Below are positions 16,881 through 25,250 of a stretch of 64,000 nt of DNA, piece after piece. A program made the translations under genes and the position numbers. The DNA is taken from the NCBI RefSeq assembly GCF_040372165.1, contig NZ_BAABWG010000002.1:310001-374000 (forward strand), read 5' to 3'. The stretch comes from Hydrogenophaga sp040372165. Lineage in GTDB: Bacteria; Pseudomonadota; Gammaproteobacteria; Burkholderiales; Burkholderiaceae_C. Numbering within the stretch: the stretch's first letter is position 1; every line of letters begins with the position of its first letter. The notes under the pieces are model-generated. The model was not told the DNA's origin. It made no database searches and saw only the letters and a list, made by a program, of their open reading frames with translations.

Positions 16881-17764
16881 CGGGAGGCCAACGCAAGGTG
16901 GTGGGAAAGGTGGATCTGACGCGCCATGGCAGCAAGGGCGCAGGCAAGCCTCGGGCTTTCTCCGTGCGGATGCAGTCCACAGGCGGCGTCAACTACCTGG
17001 TGCACAACGGTCCCGACCTGATCAACCAGCACCTGGGTGCCGGGCGGGTGTGGGAGCCGGCAACCCTTCAACTGGCCTCCATGCTGTTACAGCGCGTACG
17101 CATGCCCGTGGTGCTGGATATCGGCGCCAACATGGGCGCTTTTGCCGTACCTGTCGGGAAGTGGCTGGGTGCCAGAGGCGGACGCCTGCTGGCATTCGAG
17201 CCCCAGAAGATGGTTTTCTTCCAGCTGTGTGCCAACCTGTTCGCCAACGGGCTCACGCATTGCGATGCGCGGCGCCTGGCAGTGGGCGAGGCGGTCGGGC
17301 AGATCGAATTGCCCGTGCTGGACGTAGGCTCGCATGCCAACCTCGGCAGTTTGTCGCTTGACCGGGAGATTCAGGGCTTCAAAGGGCGGCTGCCATTGCA
17401 GTCAAGCCAGGTTGAAACCGTGCAGATGACATCCATCGATGCCCTTGACCTGCCCCGTGTCGACCTGATCAAGATCGATGTCGAAGGGCTGGAATTCGAG
17501 GTGCTCAAGGGAGCGCGTCAGACCATCGAGCGCAGCGATTTCCCACACCTGGTGTTTGAGGTGTGGGGCGACAGCGTTCCTCAGTACCGACCGAAGCGGG
17601 AAGCGTTGCTGGAGTTCGTCGAGAACGGTCTGGGGTATGAGGTGACTCGACTGGGTGAGTTGTGCGTGGCTCAGCACCCACGGCGCCGGGAGTTTGATGT
17701 GGTTCGCAATGCGGACAAGACGATCACCTTCAAGCCCGTGCAGCGGCCGGTCGCCGAAGACTGA
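16877..17764 (+). CDS. FkbM family methyltransferase
   Basis: A 295-residue SAM-dependent methyltransferase. The SAM motif is PVVLDIGANMGAFAVPVGKWL (about residues 76-95). A conserved KIDVEGLEFEVLKGA lies near residue 195, the hallmark of FkbM proteins that methylate sugars or secondary metabolites. Third gene of the tightly overlapping dioxygenase-hydrolase-methyltransferase set. Together these look like a small tailoring operon, but no biosynthetic core gene is present. Confidence 0.88.
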   Translation: MTGGQRKVVGKVDLTRHGSKGAGKPRAFSVRMQSTGGVNYLVHNGPDLINQHLGAGRVWEPATLQLASMLLQRVRMPVVLDIGANMGAFAVPVGKWLGARGGRLLAFEPQKMVFFQLCANLFANGLTHCDARRLAVGEAVGQIELPVLDVGSHANLGSLSLDREIQGFKGRLPLQSSQVETVQMTSIDALDLPRVDLIKIDVEGLEFEVLKGARQTIERSDFPHLVFEVWGDSVPQYRPKREALLEFVENGLGYEVTRLGELCVAQHPRRREFDVVRNADKTITFKPVQRPVAED

Positions 17765-17915
17765 CACACGGGCTGCTGCTCACTGATGTACAGTCTCTGG
17801 CTCATTTGTGCGGCGTCGTGAGCGCGACGCAACATTTGCTGCGGCCAATGCAGGGCCGTTTGAACACGCGCTTGAGCGTTCCTTGACCCTGAAAGACAGA
17901 CAAGCAGGCAGAGCC

Positions 17916-18758
17916 ATGACACCAGACCAGTCTCCGCTGGGAAAAGCCAGCGCGTATGCAGACCACTACGACGCAGGCCTGCTGTATCCATTGCCCCGCT
18001 CCACCAAGCGGGAGGAAGTGGGGATCACTGGGCGTCTGCCTTTCATGGGGGCGGACCTCTGGACAGCGTACGAACTGTCCTGGCTGAATCCGCGCGGCAA
18101 ACCACAGGTCGCCATTGCGCAATTCATCGTGCCTTGCGAGAGCACGCACATTGTCGAGAGCAAGTCGTTCAAGCTGTACCTCAACAGCTTCAACAACACG
18201 GTGGTGGCCTCGGCCGAAGAGGTGCAGACGCGCTTGCGTGATGACCTCAGCGAAGCGATCTGGCGAGGAGGCCCGGTTCAGGCGCGTGTAGGCGTTCATC
18301 TGGTGATGCCCGATGCGTTCGATGCACAGCCCATCCACGAACTCGATGGCTTGCTGCTCGACCGGCTCGACGCAGAGTGCAGCCAGTACGAACCCGACCC
18401 AAGCTTGCTGACATCGGCGACAGACGAGCAACCCGTGACTGAGACGCTGGTCAGCCATTTGCTCAAGAGCAACTGTCTGGTCACAGGTCAGCCCGATTGG
18501 GGGAGTGTGCAGATCAGCTACACCGGCCCCCAGATTGACCAGGAGGGCCTGCTCCAGTACATCGTGAGTTTCAGGAACCACAACGAGTTTCACGAGCAGT
18601 GCGTTGAGCGCATCTACATGGATGTGCTCAGACAGTGCCAGCCGACCAAGCTGTCCGTGTACGCGCGCTACACACGTCGAGGGGGACTGGACATCAACCC
18701 CTGGCGCAGCAGCCATCCCCGGCAACCTCCGCCAAACGTGCGGGGCGCCCGCCAGTGA
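17916..18758 (+). CDS. queF: NADPH-dependent 7-cyano-7-deazaguanine reductase
   Basis: Reduces preQ0 to preQ1 in queuosine synthesis. The 280 residues match the long bimodular QueF of E. coli. The family motif VESKSFKLYLNSFN is at about residues 90-103 and the catalytic Cys region is SNCLVTGQPDWG (about residue 192). The ATG at 17916 gives MTPDQSPLGK, the usual N-terminus; the open frame upstream from 17808 is not coding. I looked for a preQ1 riboswitch in the 150 bases upstream and saw none. No other que genes are in the window. Confidence 0.95.
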   Translation: MTPDQSPLGKASAYADHYDAGLLYPLPRSTKREEVGITGRLPFMGADLWTAYELSWLNPRGKPQVAIAQFIVPCESTHIVESKSFKLYLNSFNNTVVASAEEVQTRLRDDLSEAIWRGGPVQARVGVHLVMPDAFDAQPIHELDGLLLDRLDAECSQYEPDPSLLTSATDEQPVTETLVSHLLKSNCLVTGQPDWGSVQISYTGPQIDQEGLLQYIVSFRNHNEFHEQCVERIYMDVLRQCQPTKLSVYARYTRRGGLDINPWRSSHPRQPPPNVRGARQ

Positions 18759-18991
18759 ACGCATCGGGCGAATCAGCCGTGCTTCGTGATGTCTGGCATG
18801 GACGGTTAGCGGTTGTTTTGCGGGTAAATTTCCCTCGCAAGCTTTGAGCCACGGTGTTCGTGACATATTGGGTAATAGCGCCTTGATGTGTTGGGCGCAA
18901 GCCACCAGGCTTTCCTAGAATTTCCGGGATCTGCCCAACGAAGGGCCGAAGGCATGGCTTCGGCGGGGGCAGGCCAGCAAGGAATATTCAA

Positions 18992-20242
18992 TTGGATTCG
19001 ACGGCACTTTGGGAGCTCGTGATTTGGGCCGGGATGGCAGGCGTTCTGCTGATCCTCGCTCTCATTGCGTCCGCTGATCTGGCCGTCCAGCGCAACAAGG
19101 CATCGCTTAGGGGACTGGCCTTCATCGTTCTGACTGGCGGAGCGGCGGTGATCATGTCCGGCCTGCCATCGATGCTGTGGCCGGGCGTGTCTGACAAGGC
19201 CTGGCTGTTGCTCAAGGTCAGCATGGGGCCGCTCAGCGGCGCTTTGGCGCTCTCCTATCTCGGTATCTGGCTCGATGAAGCGCATGAAGATGCGAACATG
19301 CGTCGAATGGTGACATCAGGCAGCATGGGCCTCGTGATGGCGGCCATTGCTCTGGCGCTGATGACCGTGTCGACCGACGCCATCACCGGCGCAGGACTGA
19401 TCGCTCTGGCTGCGGTGGTGAACCTGCTCTCAGCTGCACTCGCTTTCGCAGTGGCGTTACGAGGTGCCCGACTGGGTGACCGGCTGGCGCGCTGGATGGT
19501 GTATGCATGTGTCAGCCTTGCCGTGATGGTGGCAGGCCTGTACAGCCAGGGCCTCGGTCTGGCGCCGCTGGGTCTGGCGGGCAAGGCCATAACTGCGCTC
19601 ACCACCGTCGGCTACTTTCTTGTGGTGATCGTGCTGACGATCCTGCGTACCCGGGAACAACGTCGCCTGCGCCGCATGGCAAGAGGCATTGTTGGCCGTG
19701 AAGTGGATATTCCGATGGCACAAGGGGCTGCACTGATCCCTCGCGTCGAGGATGCCATCTGGCGCAGCCAGCGCATGCAGCAGCGTTGTGTGGTGGCGGC
19801 TGTCAGTGTCAGAAACCTCTACGAACATGGCGAACTGGTTCCCAATGGATCGGAGACCAAGATCCTCTCTGTTCTGGCCGCGCGCATCCGCCGCCTGGTA
19901 GGCTTCCGAAACGTGGTCGGTCTATACCATCCGCGTTGTTTTGTACTGGCCGTCTCATCGGGGCAAGATCCCAAGCGCGGCGAGCTCAAGATGAATGAGC
20001 TGCTGAGCAGCCTGCGCGAGCCGGTGCCGTTGACCATTCACGGCGAGCCCGTGCGATTCATGCCATGCGTGGGGATGGGAGTGGTGCCGGTCGATGCCCC
20101 CTCGCTGTCTGCGCTGGACGCGATCAATCAGGCTGAGAAGCAGTCGTTCAATGCACCGGGTATGGTCCTGTCGGCTGTGCCGTCCAACGATGAGCCGCAG
20201 GACGCGCAAGACACCATGCCGCCGTCCATGGCGTACTACTGA
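18992..20242 (+). CDS. seven-helix membrane protein with degenerate GGDEF domain (paralog A)
   Basis: A 416-residue protein. About seven hydrophobic helices occupy residues 8-225. The cytoplasmic part has the layout of a GGDEF domain: LAARIRRLVGFRNVVGLYHPRCFVLAVS, then a spacer, then MPCVGMGVVPVDAPSLSALDAI, which matches the SIGIA strand. The GG(D/E)EF loop is replaced by LYHPRCF (19922-19942), so diguanylate cyclase activity is not expected. A ribosome site (AAGGA) eight bases upstream supports the TTG start at 18992. A paralog lies at 23985-25250 with the same replacement. Function unknown; a signalling or scaffold role is inferred. Confidence 0.75.
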   Translation: MDSTALWELVIWAGMAGVLLILALIASADLAVQRNKASLRGLAFIVLTGGAAVIMSGLPSMLWPGVSDKAWLLLKVSMGPLSGALALSYLGIWLDEAHEDANMRRMVTSGSMGLVMAAIALALMTVSTDAITGAGLIALAAVVNLLSAALAFAVALRGARLGDRLARWMVYACVSLAVMVAGLYSQGLGLAPLGLAGKAITALTTVGYFLVVIVLTILRTREQRRLRRMARGIVGREVDIPMAQGAALIPRVEDAIWRSQRMQQRCVVAAVSVRNLYEHGELVPNGSETKILSVLAARIRRLVGFRNVVGLYHPRCFVLAVSSGQDPKRGELKMNELLSSLREPVPLTIHGEPVRFMPCVGMGVVPVDAPSLSALDAINQAEKQSFNAPGMVLSAVPSNDEPQDAQDTMPPSMAYY

Positions 20243-20281
20243 TGTCTGGTGCGCGGCCTGACGGACTGAAGGACTTGTTGG

Positions 20282-21124
20282 TCAGGCGTCTTTGAACGAC
20301 TGGAGCCTGGCCAGCGGTGCAAACTCGCCGCTGCGCTTTTGCTGCATGGCGGTGATGGATTCCTTGACGTTCTGGTTGCTCCAGATGGCGCCTTGCAGCC
20401 AGCCCATTTGCCGCAAGCTCTCGTCGACCGAGTGGTCGCGGGCGTAGTGAATGGCCTGCTTCGTTCCCCAGATGGCGACCGGTGGCTTGCTGGCGATCTC
20501 TTTCGCACAGGCCAAAGCTGCAGCGATGGTTGCCTCGGCGCTGTCAAACACCTCATTGACCAGGCCGTATGCCATGGCCTTGGCCGCAGGCAGTCGCTTG
20601 CCGGTGTAGGCCAGTTCCTTGACCACCGCCAGTGGGATGAGCTTGGGCAGGCGCTGAAGGGTGCCGACGTCGGCGACCATGCCGATGTTGATTTCCTGGA
20701 TGCAGAAGAACGCGTCTGCACTGGCATAGCGGATACAGGCAGCGCTGACCATGTCCACCGCGCCGCCGATGCAGCCGCCCTGAATCGCGCAGATCACGGG
20801 CATGCGCAGGGTCTCGATCTTGGTGAAGGTGTGTTGCATGTCCGTGAGCAGATCGAACACGGCAGCGCGGCCCTCGGGCGACTGGTCATCAAGGGTAATG
20901 GCGCCAGAGAACGTCTCAAGCGCCATGCCGGCGGAAAAGTGCTTTCCAGTGCTGCTGATCACCACGGCGCGCGCGCGGCCTTCGTGATTCAGTGCAGTGA
21001 GGTGCTCGTCGAGCTCTCGCCAGAACTGGGGGTGCATGGTGTTGAACGCATCGGGGCGATTCATCACCAGATGGGCGACGTTTTCTTCAGTCCAGGTCAG
21101 GGAAAAGCAGTTCGGTGTACTCAT
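20282..21124 (-). CDS. enoyl-CoA hydratase/isomerase family, delta3,5-delta2,4-dienoyl-CoA isomerase-like
   Basis: A 280-residue crotonase-fold protein. The CoA oxyanion segments are GKHFSAGMALE and IQGGCIGGAVDMVSA. The block QEINIGMVADVGTLQRLPKL places Glu and Asp where the mammalian dienoyl-CoA isomerase ECH1 has its catalytic pair, so isomerisation of conjugated dienoyl-CoA in unsaturated fatty acid oxidation is the best guess. The start MSTPNCFSLTW at 21124 lies inside the 3' end of dinB (38-base overlap, same strand), so translational coupling to dinB is possible. Confidence 0.85.
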   Translation of the reverse strand: MSTPNCFSLTWTEENVAHLVMNRPDAFNTMHPQFWRELDEHLTALNHEGRARAVVISSTGKHFSAGMALETFSGAITLDDQSPEGRAAVFDLLTDMQHTFTKIETLRMPVICAIQGGCIGGAVDMVSAACIRYASADAFFCIQEINIGMVADVGTLQRLPKLIPLAVVKELAYTGKRLPAAKAMAYGLVNEVFDSAEATIAAALACAKEIASKPPVAIWGTKQAIHYARDHSVDESLRQMGWLQGAIWSNQNVKESITAMQQKRSGEFAPLARLQSFKDA

Positions 21125-22391
21125 CGGCAGGTCCTTCTTTGACAGTGCGGTTGGGCGCAGAGCCCTTGGTCTGCCCTGTACTGTAGACCGGCTGGCCGCT
21201 ACCCGCTGCCTCGGACTTGACAAGCTTGCCCACCCGCACGCCCAGCAAGCGAATGCGGCGGACGAGATCTACCCGCTTGAGGCATTGGCCGGCGTGTGCG
21301 CGGATGTCTCCCGCGTCGTCGGTGAACTGGTCGATGGTGAGGTCCCGCGTAACGGACTTGAAGTTGTCGTAGCGCAGCTTGATGCCGATGGTTCGTCCTT
21401 TGTAGCCCTTGCGCTGCAGGTCTGCCGAGACTTGTTCGCACAGCCGGGTAAAGACCTGGCCGAGCTCTTCGCGGTCTGCCTTGGCGTGCAGGTCCCGCTC
21501 AAACGTGGTCTCCCGGCTCATGCTCACCGGCTCGCTTTCGGTGACCACCGGGCGGGAATCGCGCCCCCAGGCCACGTCGTGCAGCCAGGCGCCGTAGCTC
21601 TTGCCGAAGGTTTCGATGAGCCAGGGCTTCTCCCGCGCGGCGAGTTCGCCGATGGTGGTGATGTCGTAGCGCCGGAGCTTTTCGTCTGCCTTGGGGCCGA
21701 TGCCATTGACCTTGCGACAGGGCAGGGGCCAGATCTGTGCCTGAAGGTCTTCCGGCATGACGATACTGATGCCGTTGGGCTTCTTGAACTCGCTGGCCAT
21801 TTTCGCCAACAGCTTGTTGGGAGCGACGCCGATGGAGCAAGTCAGGCCCAGTGCTTCATGGATCTGCTTCTGGATCAGGCGCGCCAGCACGCGGCCATTC
21901 TCGCGTTGCCCGCCAGGCACGTCTGTGAAGTCAACATACACCTCGTCGATGCCACGATCCTCCATGACGGGTGCAATGTCGGTGATGGTCTGTTTGAACG
22001 TGCGCGAGCAGCGCTTGACTTCGTCCCAGTCCACCGGCAGCAGGATGGCCTGCGGGCACAGCTTCGCGGCCTTCATCAGGCCCATGGCAGAGCCGACACC
22101 GAACTTTCTGGCGGCATAGGTGGCCGTGGTGGCCACGCCGCGACCTACGTAGTCGACCAGGCGCGGAAACCACTCCAGAGGCACACGTCCCAGGGCATCA
22201 GCCGCCTCCCAGTCATGTTCCGGGTGGGCGCTCATCAGCTCGGCCCTGAAGCCGTCCAGGTGGCGACGGCCACCTCCGATGACGACGGGCTGCTCACGCA
22301 ACTGGGGGAAATGCAGCAGCTGCACGGACGCGAAGAATGCGTCCATGTCCAGGTGGGCGATGCGTCTGATGGAGGGTGCTGGGTCCTTCAT
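21087..22391 (-). CDS. dinB: DNA polymerase IV (Y family)
   Basis: A 434-residue error-prone translesion polymerase. The first catalytic Asp is in HLDMDAFFASVQ (about residues 14-25) and the second acidic set in RGIDEVYVDFTD. The helix-hairpin-helix is VNGIGPKADEKL, and the little-finger start is SRETTFERDL. The protein ends TELLFPDLD, resembling a beta-clamp-binding peptide. Between VVIGGG and GVATTATYAARKFGV are about 45 extra residues, where most DinB proteins have a short loop. No LexA box was searched for systematically. Confidence 0.94.
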   Translation of the reverse strand: MKDPAPSIRRIAHLDMDAFFASVQLLHFPQLREQPVVIGGGRRHLDGFRAELMSAHPEHDWEAADALGRVPLEWFPRLVDYVGRGVATTATYAARKFGVGSAMGLMKAAKLCPQAILLPVDWDEVKRCSRTFKQTITDIAPVMEDRGIDEVYVDFTDVPGGQRENGRVLARLIQKQIHEALGLTCSIGVAPNKLLAKMASEFKKPNGISIVMPEDLQAQIWPLPCRKVNGIGPKADEKLRRYDITTIGELAAREKPWLIETFGKSYGAWLHDVAWGRDSRPVVTESEPVSMSRETTFERDLHAKADREELGQVFTRLCEQVSADLQRKGYKGRTIGIKLRYDNFKSVTRDLTIDQFTDDAGDIRAHAGQCLKRVDLVRRIRLLGVRVGKLVKSEAAGSGQPVYSTGQTKGSAPNRTVKEGPADEYTELLFPDLD

Positions 22392-22481
22392 GGGGTGTAC
22401 ACGAGCGCTGGTGCGACGGTTTCGTTAGCATATCCTTGTCTGCAACCCGGCGTCTGCCGACGTCCGCCAAGGAGAATCCAC

Positions 22482-23210
22482 GTGTACACCTTCATCGCGC
22501 GCATCGTGACCGCCGCACTCGTTGCAGCTGGCATTGTGATTGCCGGCATGGCCATTGGCCAGGGCTTCGAACGTTTCAGGATGTCGGATCGGAGCATCCA
22601 GGTCAAAGGTCTGGCCGAGAAGGAAGTCGATTCGGATTTTGCAATCTGGGCGGTAGGGTTCCGGCGCGCGGGCAAGACGTTTTCTGAAGTGCAGGAGGCG
22701 TTGGCCGCCGACCGCCAGCGTGTGGTGGCTTTCCTCAAGAGCAAGGGCTTTGCTGATGCGGAAATTGAGCCCAGGCCACTCATTGTCGAAGACTTGCTCA
22801 GTCGCGACTATGCGCAGACCAACGTTCCCTTCCGCTTCAACGGAAAAGGCAAGGTTCTGGTGAAGACCTCGCGCGTATCGGCAGCAGAAGCGTCGGCGCT
22901 GGCGCTGGATCCGCTCATTCAGGCAGGGGTCGAACTCGCTGGAGACAACAACATGCCGCTGTCAGGGCCGACATTTCAGTTGAGAAACCTCAACGCCCAC
23001 AAGGCAGCGCTGCTGGCGGAGGCGACTCGAAATGCCCGAGAGCAGGCGACCAGCTTTGCCGCCGAAGCCGGTGCACGCCTGGGCCCGCTCAAACGGGCCA
23101 ACCAGGGCGTGATCAGTATCTCTGGCGACGATGGACGGGGATACGACGATGGAAGCACGCGCATGAAGCGCCTGCGCGTGGTGAGCAGCTTCGAGTACGA
23201 ACTGCGCTGA
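22482..23210 (+). CDS. SIMPL domain-containing periplasmic protein
   Basis: A 242-residue protein with an N-terminal membrane or signal helix (IARIVTAALVAAGIVIAGMA) and a SIMPL/DUF541 domain with SIQVKGLAEKEVDSDFAIW, SRDYAQTNVPFRF and the C-terminal VVSSFEYELR. SIMPL proteins are oligomeric envelope proteins of unclear role, linked to oxidative stress in E. coli (YggE). The GTG at 22482 follows an AAGGAG ribosome site by seven bases. The frame stays open for 1.5 kb upstream, but that part is a shadow of dinB and the isomerase gene. Confidence 0.88.
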   Translation: MYTFIARIVTAALVAAGIVIAGMAIGQGFERFRMSDRSIQVKGLAEKEVDSDFAIWAVGFRRAGKTFSEVQEALAADRQRVVAFLKSKGFADAEIEPRPLIVEDLLSRDYAQTNVPFRFNGKGKVLVKTSRVSAAEASALALDPLIQAGVELAGDNNMPLSGPTFQLRNLNAHKAALLAEATRNAREQATSFAAEAGARLGPLKRANQGVISISGDDGRGYDDGSTRMKRLRVVSSFEYELR

Positions 23211-23232
23211 GCCGGACCGGGCCGCTGGAGCC

Positions 23233-23781
23233 TTAGATCGACTTCTGAACCAGCCAGCCTTTGAACAGCCAGGGAAGGCTTGGACCGTTCTCTGCGGCCA
23301 CGCCCCCTTTGTTCTCGACGCTGATGGCCAGTGCCGCAGCGCCATCCAGGTCGTTCGCATTGACGGGCATCTGCAGGGTCTTGTATTTGCTTTCAATCAC
23401 ACCGAGAGAACGCGTTGACTGGCCGTCGGTAGCGACGGCCCAAACCTGCATGCTGTCCTCGCGGCCTTCTTTCACGCTATTGAGGCGCTGAATCTGCAGC
23501 ATGCCTTCATTGGGGTCGAAGGTGGCCAGAATGGCCGGTAGTCCCTCATCGTCAAGAAGCACCGAAACCTTTCGCACTTGTGGCACGGTATCCAGGCGCT
23601 TCTCCAGGCTGTCAATCTGGGCCTGAAGCTGAGTGATCATGCTGGTGCTCGCGGCCCAGCCAAGCAAGCCGGCGAGCAGCAGAAAAATGGTGCCGGCACG
23701 CCACCACGCACTGACCCCGGAGCGGGCGGGGGCGGGGGATGGCGAGTCGCCGGACGAAGAGGTGTTGGGGTTATTGCTCAT
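23233..23781 (-). CDS. anti-sigma factor RskA C-terminal domain protein, no zinc-binding domain
   Basis: A 182-residue protein: a Ser/Pro-rich cytoplasmic tail, one helix (GTIFLLLAGLLGWAAS, about residues 31-46), a short coiled coil (ITQLQAQIDSLEKRL) and a periplasmic domain. That domain resembles the RskA C-terminal region (LNSVKEGREDSMQVWAVATD, SLGVIESKYKTL, ALAISVENKGG, LPWLFKGWLV). The anti-sigma zinc finger that would bind a sigma factor is missing, and no ECF sigma gene is adjacent. It converges on the SIMPL gene with a 22-base gap. Confidence 0.75.
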   Translation of the reverse strand: MSNNPNTSSSGDSPSPAPARSGVSAWWRAGTIFLLLAGLLGWAASTSMITQLQAQIDSLEKRLDTVPQVRKVSVLLDDEGLPAILATFDPNEGMLQIQRLNSVKEGREDSMQVWAVATDGQSTRSLGVIESKYKTLQMPVNANDLDGAAALAISVENKGGVAAENGPSLPWLFKGWLVQKSI

Positions 23782-23984
23782 GGAAACTGGTGAACGGAGT
23801 GCACTGGCGACAGCACTCTGCGCGTACCCTATGACTTGCGTGTCGAGAGAGGTGTGCCGTGGCTGTCAGGTCAAACAGCCAATGGTAGCGGCTTGGCATG
23901 TCAAGACAGTTATACTTTAGTACTCCATTACTACCGCAAGAACCCCATCCAAGCCGATGCCCCCGGACGCCCAGCCTCTTCAAC

Positions 23985-25250
23985 ATGCGAACGCCTGACT
24001 ATCCAGCCTTGATGCTCTCGGATGCAGAGTTGGCGACCTGGGCAGCCATGGCAGGTGTGTTGTTGACCCTCACGGTCGTGGCTGCCGTGGATGCCATCAA
24101 CCAGCGATCCAGAGGGGCCATCCGCGCCCTGGTGTTCATGCTGGTACTGGGGTCGGCCACCGTGCTCATGACGGGCTTGCCTGAGCACCTGTGGCCCCAC
24201 TGGCCGATCTTGCGCGACGAAGTGCTCAAGATCGGGCTTGCGCCACTGGGCTGCGGCATCGCCCTGTTTTACCTGGGCTTGTGGACGGGCTCGGCCAAAG
24301 ACGATCAGATGAGCCGCTATGCGGTGCCGACTTACTCCATGGTGCTCATTGGTGCTGCACCTGCCCTGGCCTGGCTGGCCGCCACGGGGCACCCGGCTGA
24401 CGAGCTGCTTCTGTTCAATGCGGCACTGGCCTTCCTGGCGGTGATCTTTGCCGCCCTGGTGGCGGTGCGCAGCGTCACCCTGGGCGATGAGCTGGCGCGC
24501 GGCATGGTGGTCGCTTGCCTTTTTCTGGCGGTTTCCGTCTCGGGCCTGTACGCCACTGGCCTCGGGGTGGTGCATGACAGCTGGCAGCAAGGCATGACAG
24601 CCGCAGCGACGGTGGGCTATTTTCTGACGGTGGTGACACTGAGCATTCAGCGCACCCGGGCTGCCCGGCGCCTCAAGCGTGAGGCCATGGGTTCCACTGC
24701 TTCGGAGGAGGGCTCCGGACACCTGCCCAGGGGCGTCGCGCTCATGCAGCGCGTCGACGATGCGCTGTGGCGCAGTGCCAGAGTTGACCGGCCGTGTATC
24801 GTGGCAGCAGTGGCTGTGCCCAACCTGTATGCCTACGCGGACACATCACCGCTGGAACTGGAGCCACAGATCATCGCGACACTGGCCGCGAGGATTCGGC
24901 GCATTGTCGGATTCAGGAATGTTCTCGGCCTCTACCATTCCCGCTGTTTTCTGCTGGCCGTCTCTGCCGTGCAGGACCCACGGCGGGGGTCCCTGGTGGC
25001 AGACCGAATGCTGCGCTATGTTGAACGGGCCGTGCCACTGGACCCGCGCACGCGTTACCAGGAATTCGTGCCGCAGATCGGCATCGGTGTGGTGCATGTC
25101 GAGCCACATCCGAACGGTGAGCAGGCTGATGCCTTGTCAGTGATGAATCGAGCCGAGCAGCTGGCCTTGCTTGCAACCAGCCTGCCCGAGCGAATTGTGC
25201 GCACCCGTCACATCGATCCGGAAGGCTCCATCTTCGGCGAACTGGGGTAG
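23985..25250 (+). CDS. seven-helix membrane protein with degenerate GGDEF domain (paralog B)
   Basis: A 421-residue paralog of the protein at 18992-20242. Both share seven helices, the segment RVDDALWRSARVDRPCIVAA, LAARIRRIVGFRNVLGLYHSRCFLLAVS and the strand VPQIGIGVVHVE. The GGDEF loop is again replaced, here by LYHSRCF (24930-24950). The start is uncertain: ATG 23985 gives MRTPDYPALMLSD; ATG 24012 aligns better with paralog A but has no clear ribosome site. The 3' end overlaps the convergent lldD gene by 43 bases. Confidence 0.73.
   Translation: MRTPDYPALMLSDAELATWAAMAGVLLTLTVVAAVDAINQRSRGAIRALVFMLVLGSATVLMTGLPEHLWPHWPILRDEVLKIGLAPLGCGIALFYLGLWTGSAKDDQMSRYAVPTYSMVLIGAAPALAWLAATGHPADELLLFNAALAFLAVIFAALVAVRSVTLGDELARGMVVACLFLAVSVSGLYATGLGVVHDSWQQGMTAAATVGYFLTVVTLSIQRTRAARRLKREAMGSTASEEGSGHLPRGVALMQRVDDALWRSARVDRPCIVAAVAVPNLYAYADTSPLELEPQIIATLAARIRRIVGFRNVLGLYHSRCFLLAVSAVQDPRRGSLVADRMLRYVERAVPLDPRTRYQEFVPQIGIGVVHVEPHPNGEQADALSVMNRAEQLALLATSLPERIVRTRHIDPEGSIFGELG

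Noticed and set aside
17765..17915. Possible preQ1 riboswitch before queF
   Set aside because: No compact C-rich hairpin plus A-rich tail was seen, and these are rare in betaproteobacteria.
18759..18991. Possible c-di-GMP riboswitch before the degenerate-GGDEF gene
   Set aside because: A CCGAAG/CTTCGG hairpin is present but the conserved GEMM core sequences are not.
20997..22481. Long plus-strand frame leading into the SIMPL gene
   Set aside because: It is a shadow of dinB and the isomerase gene; the SIMPL start with its ribosome site is at 22482.
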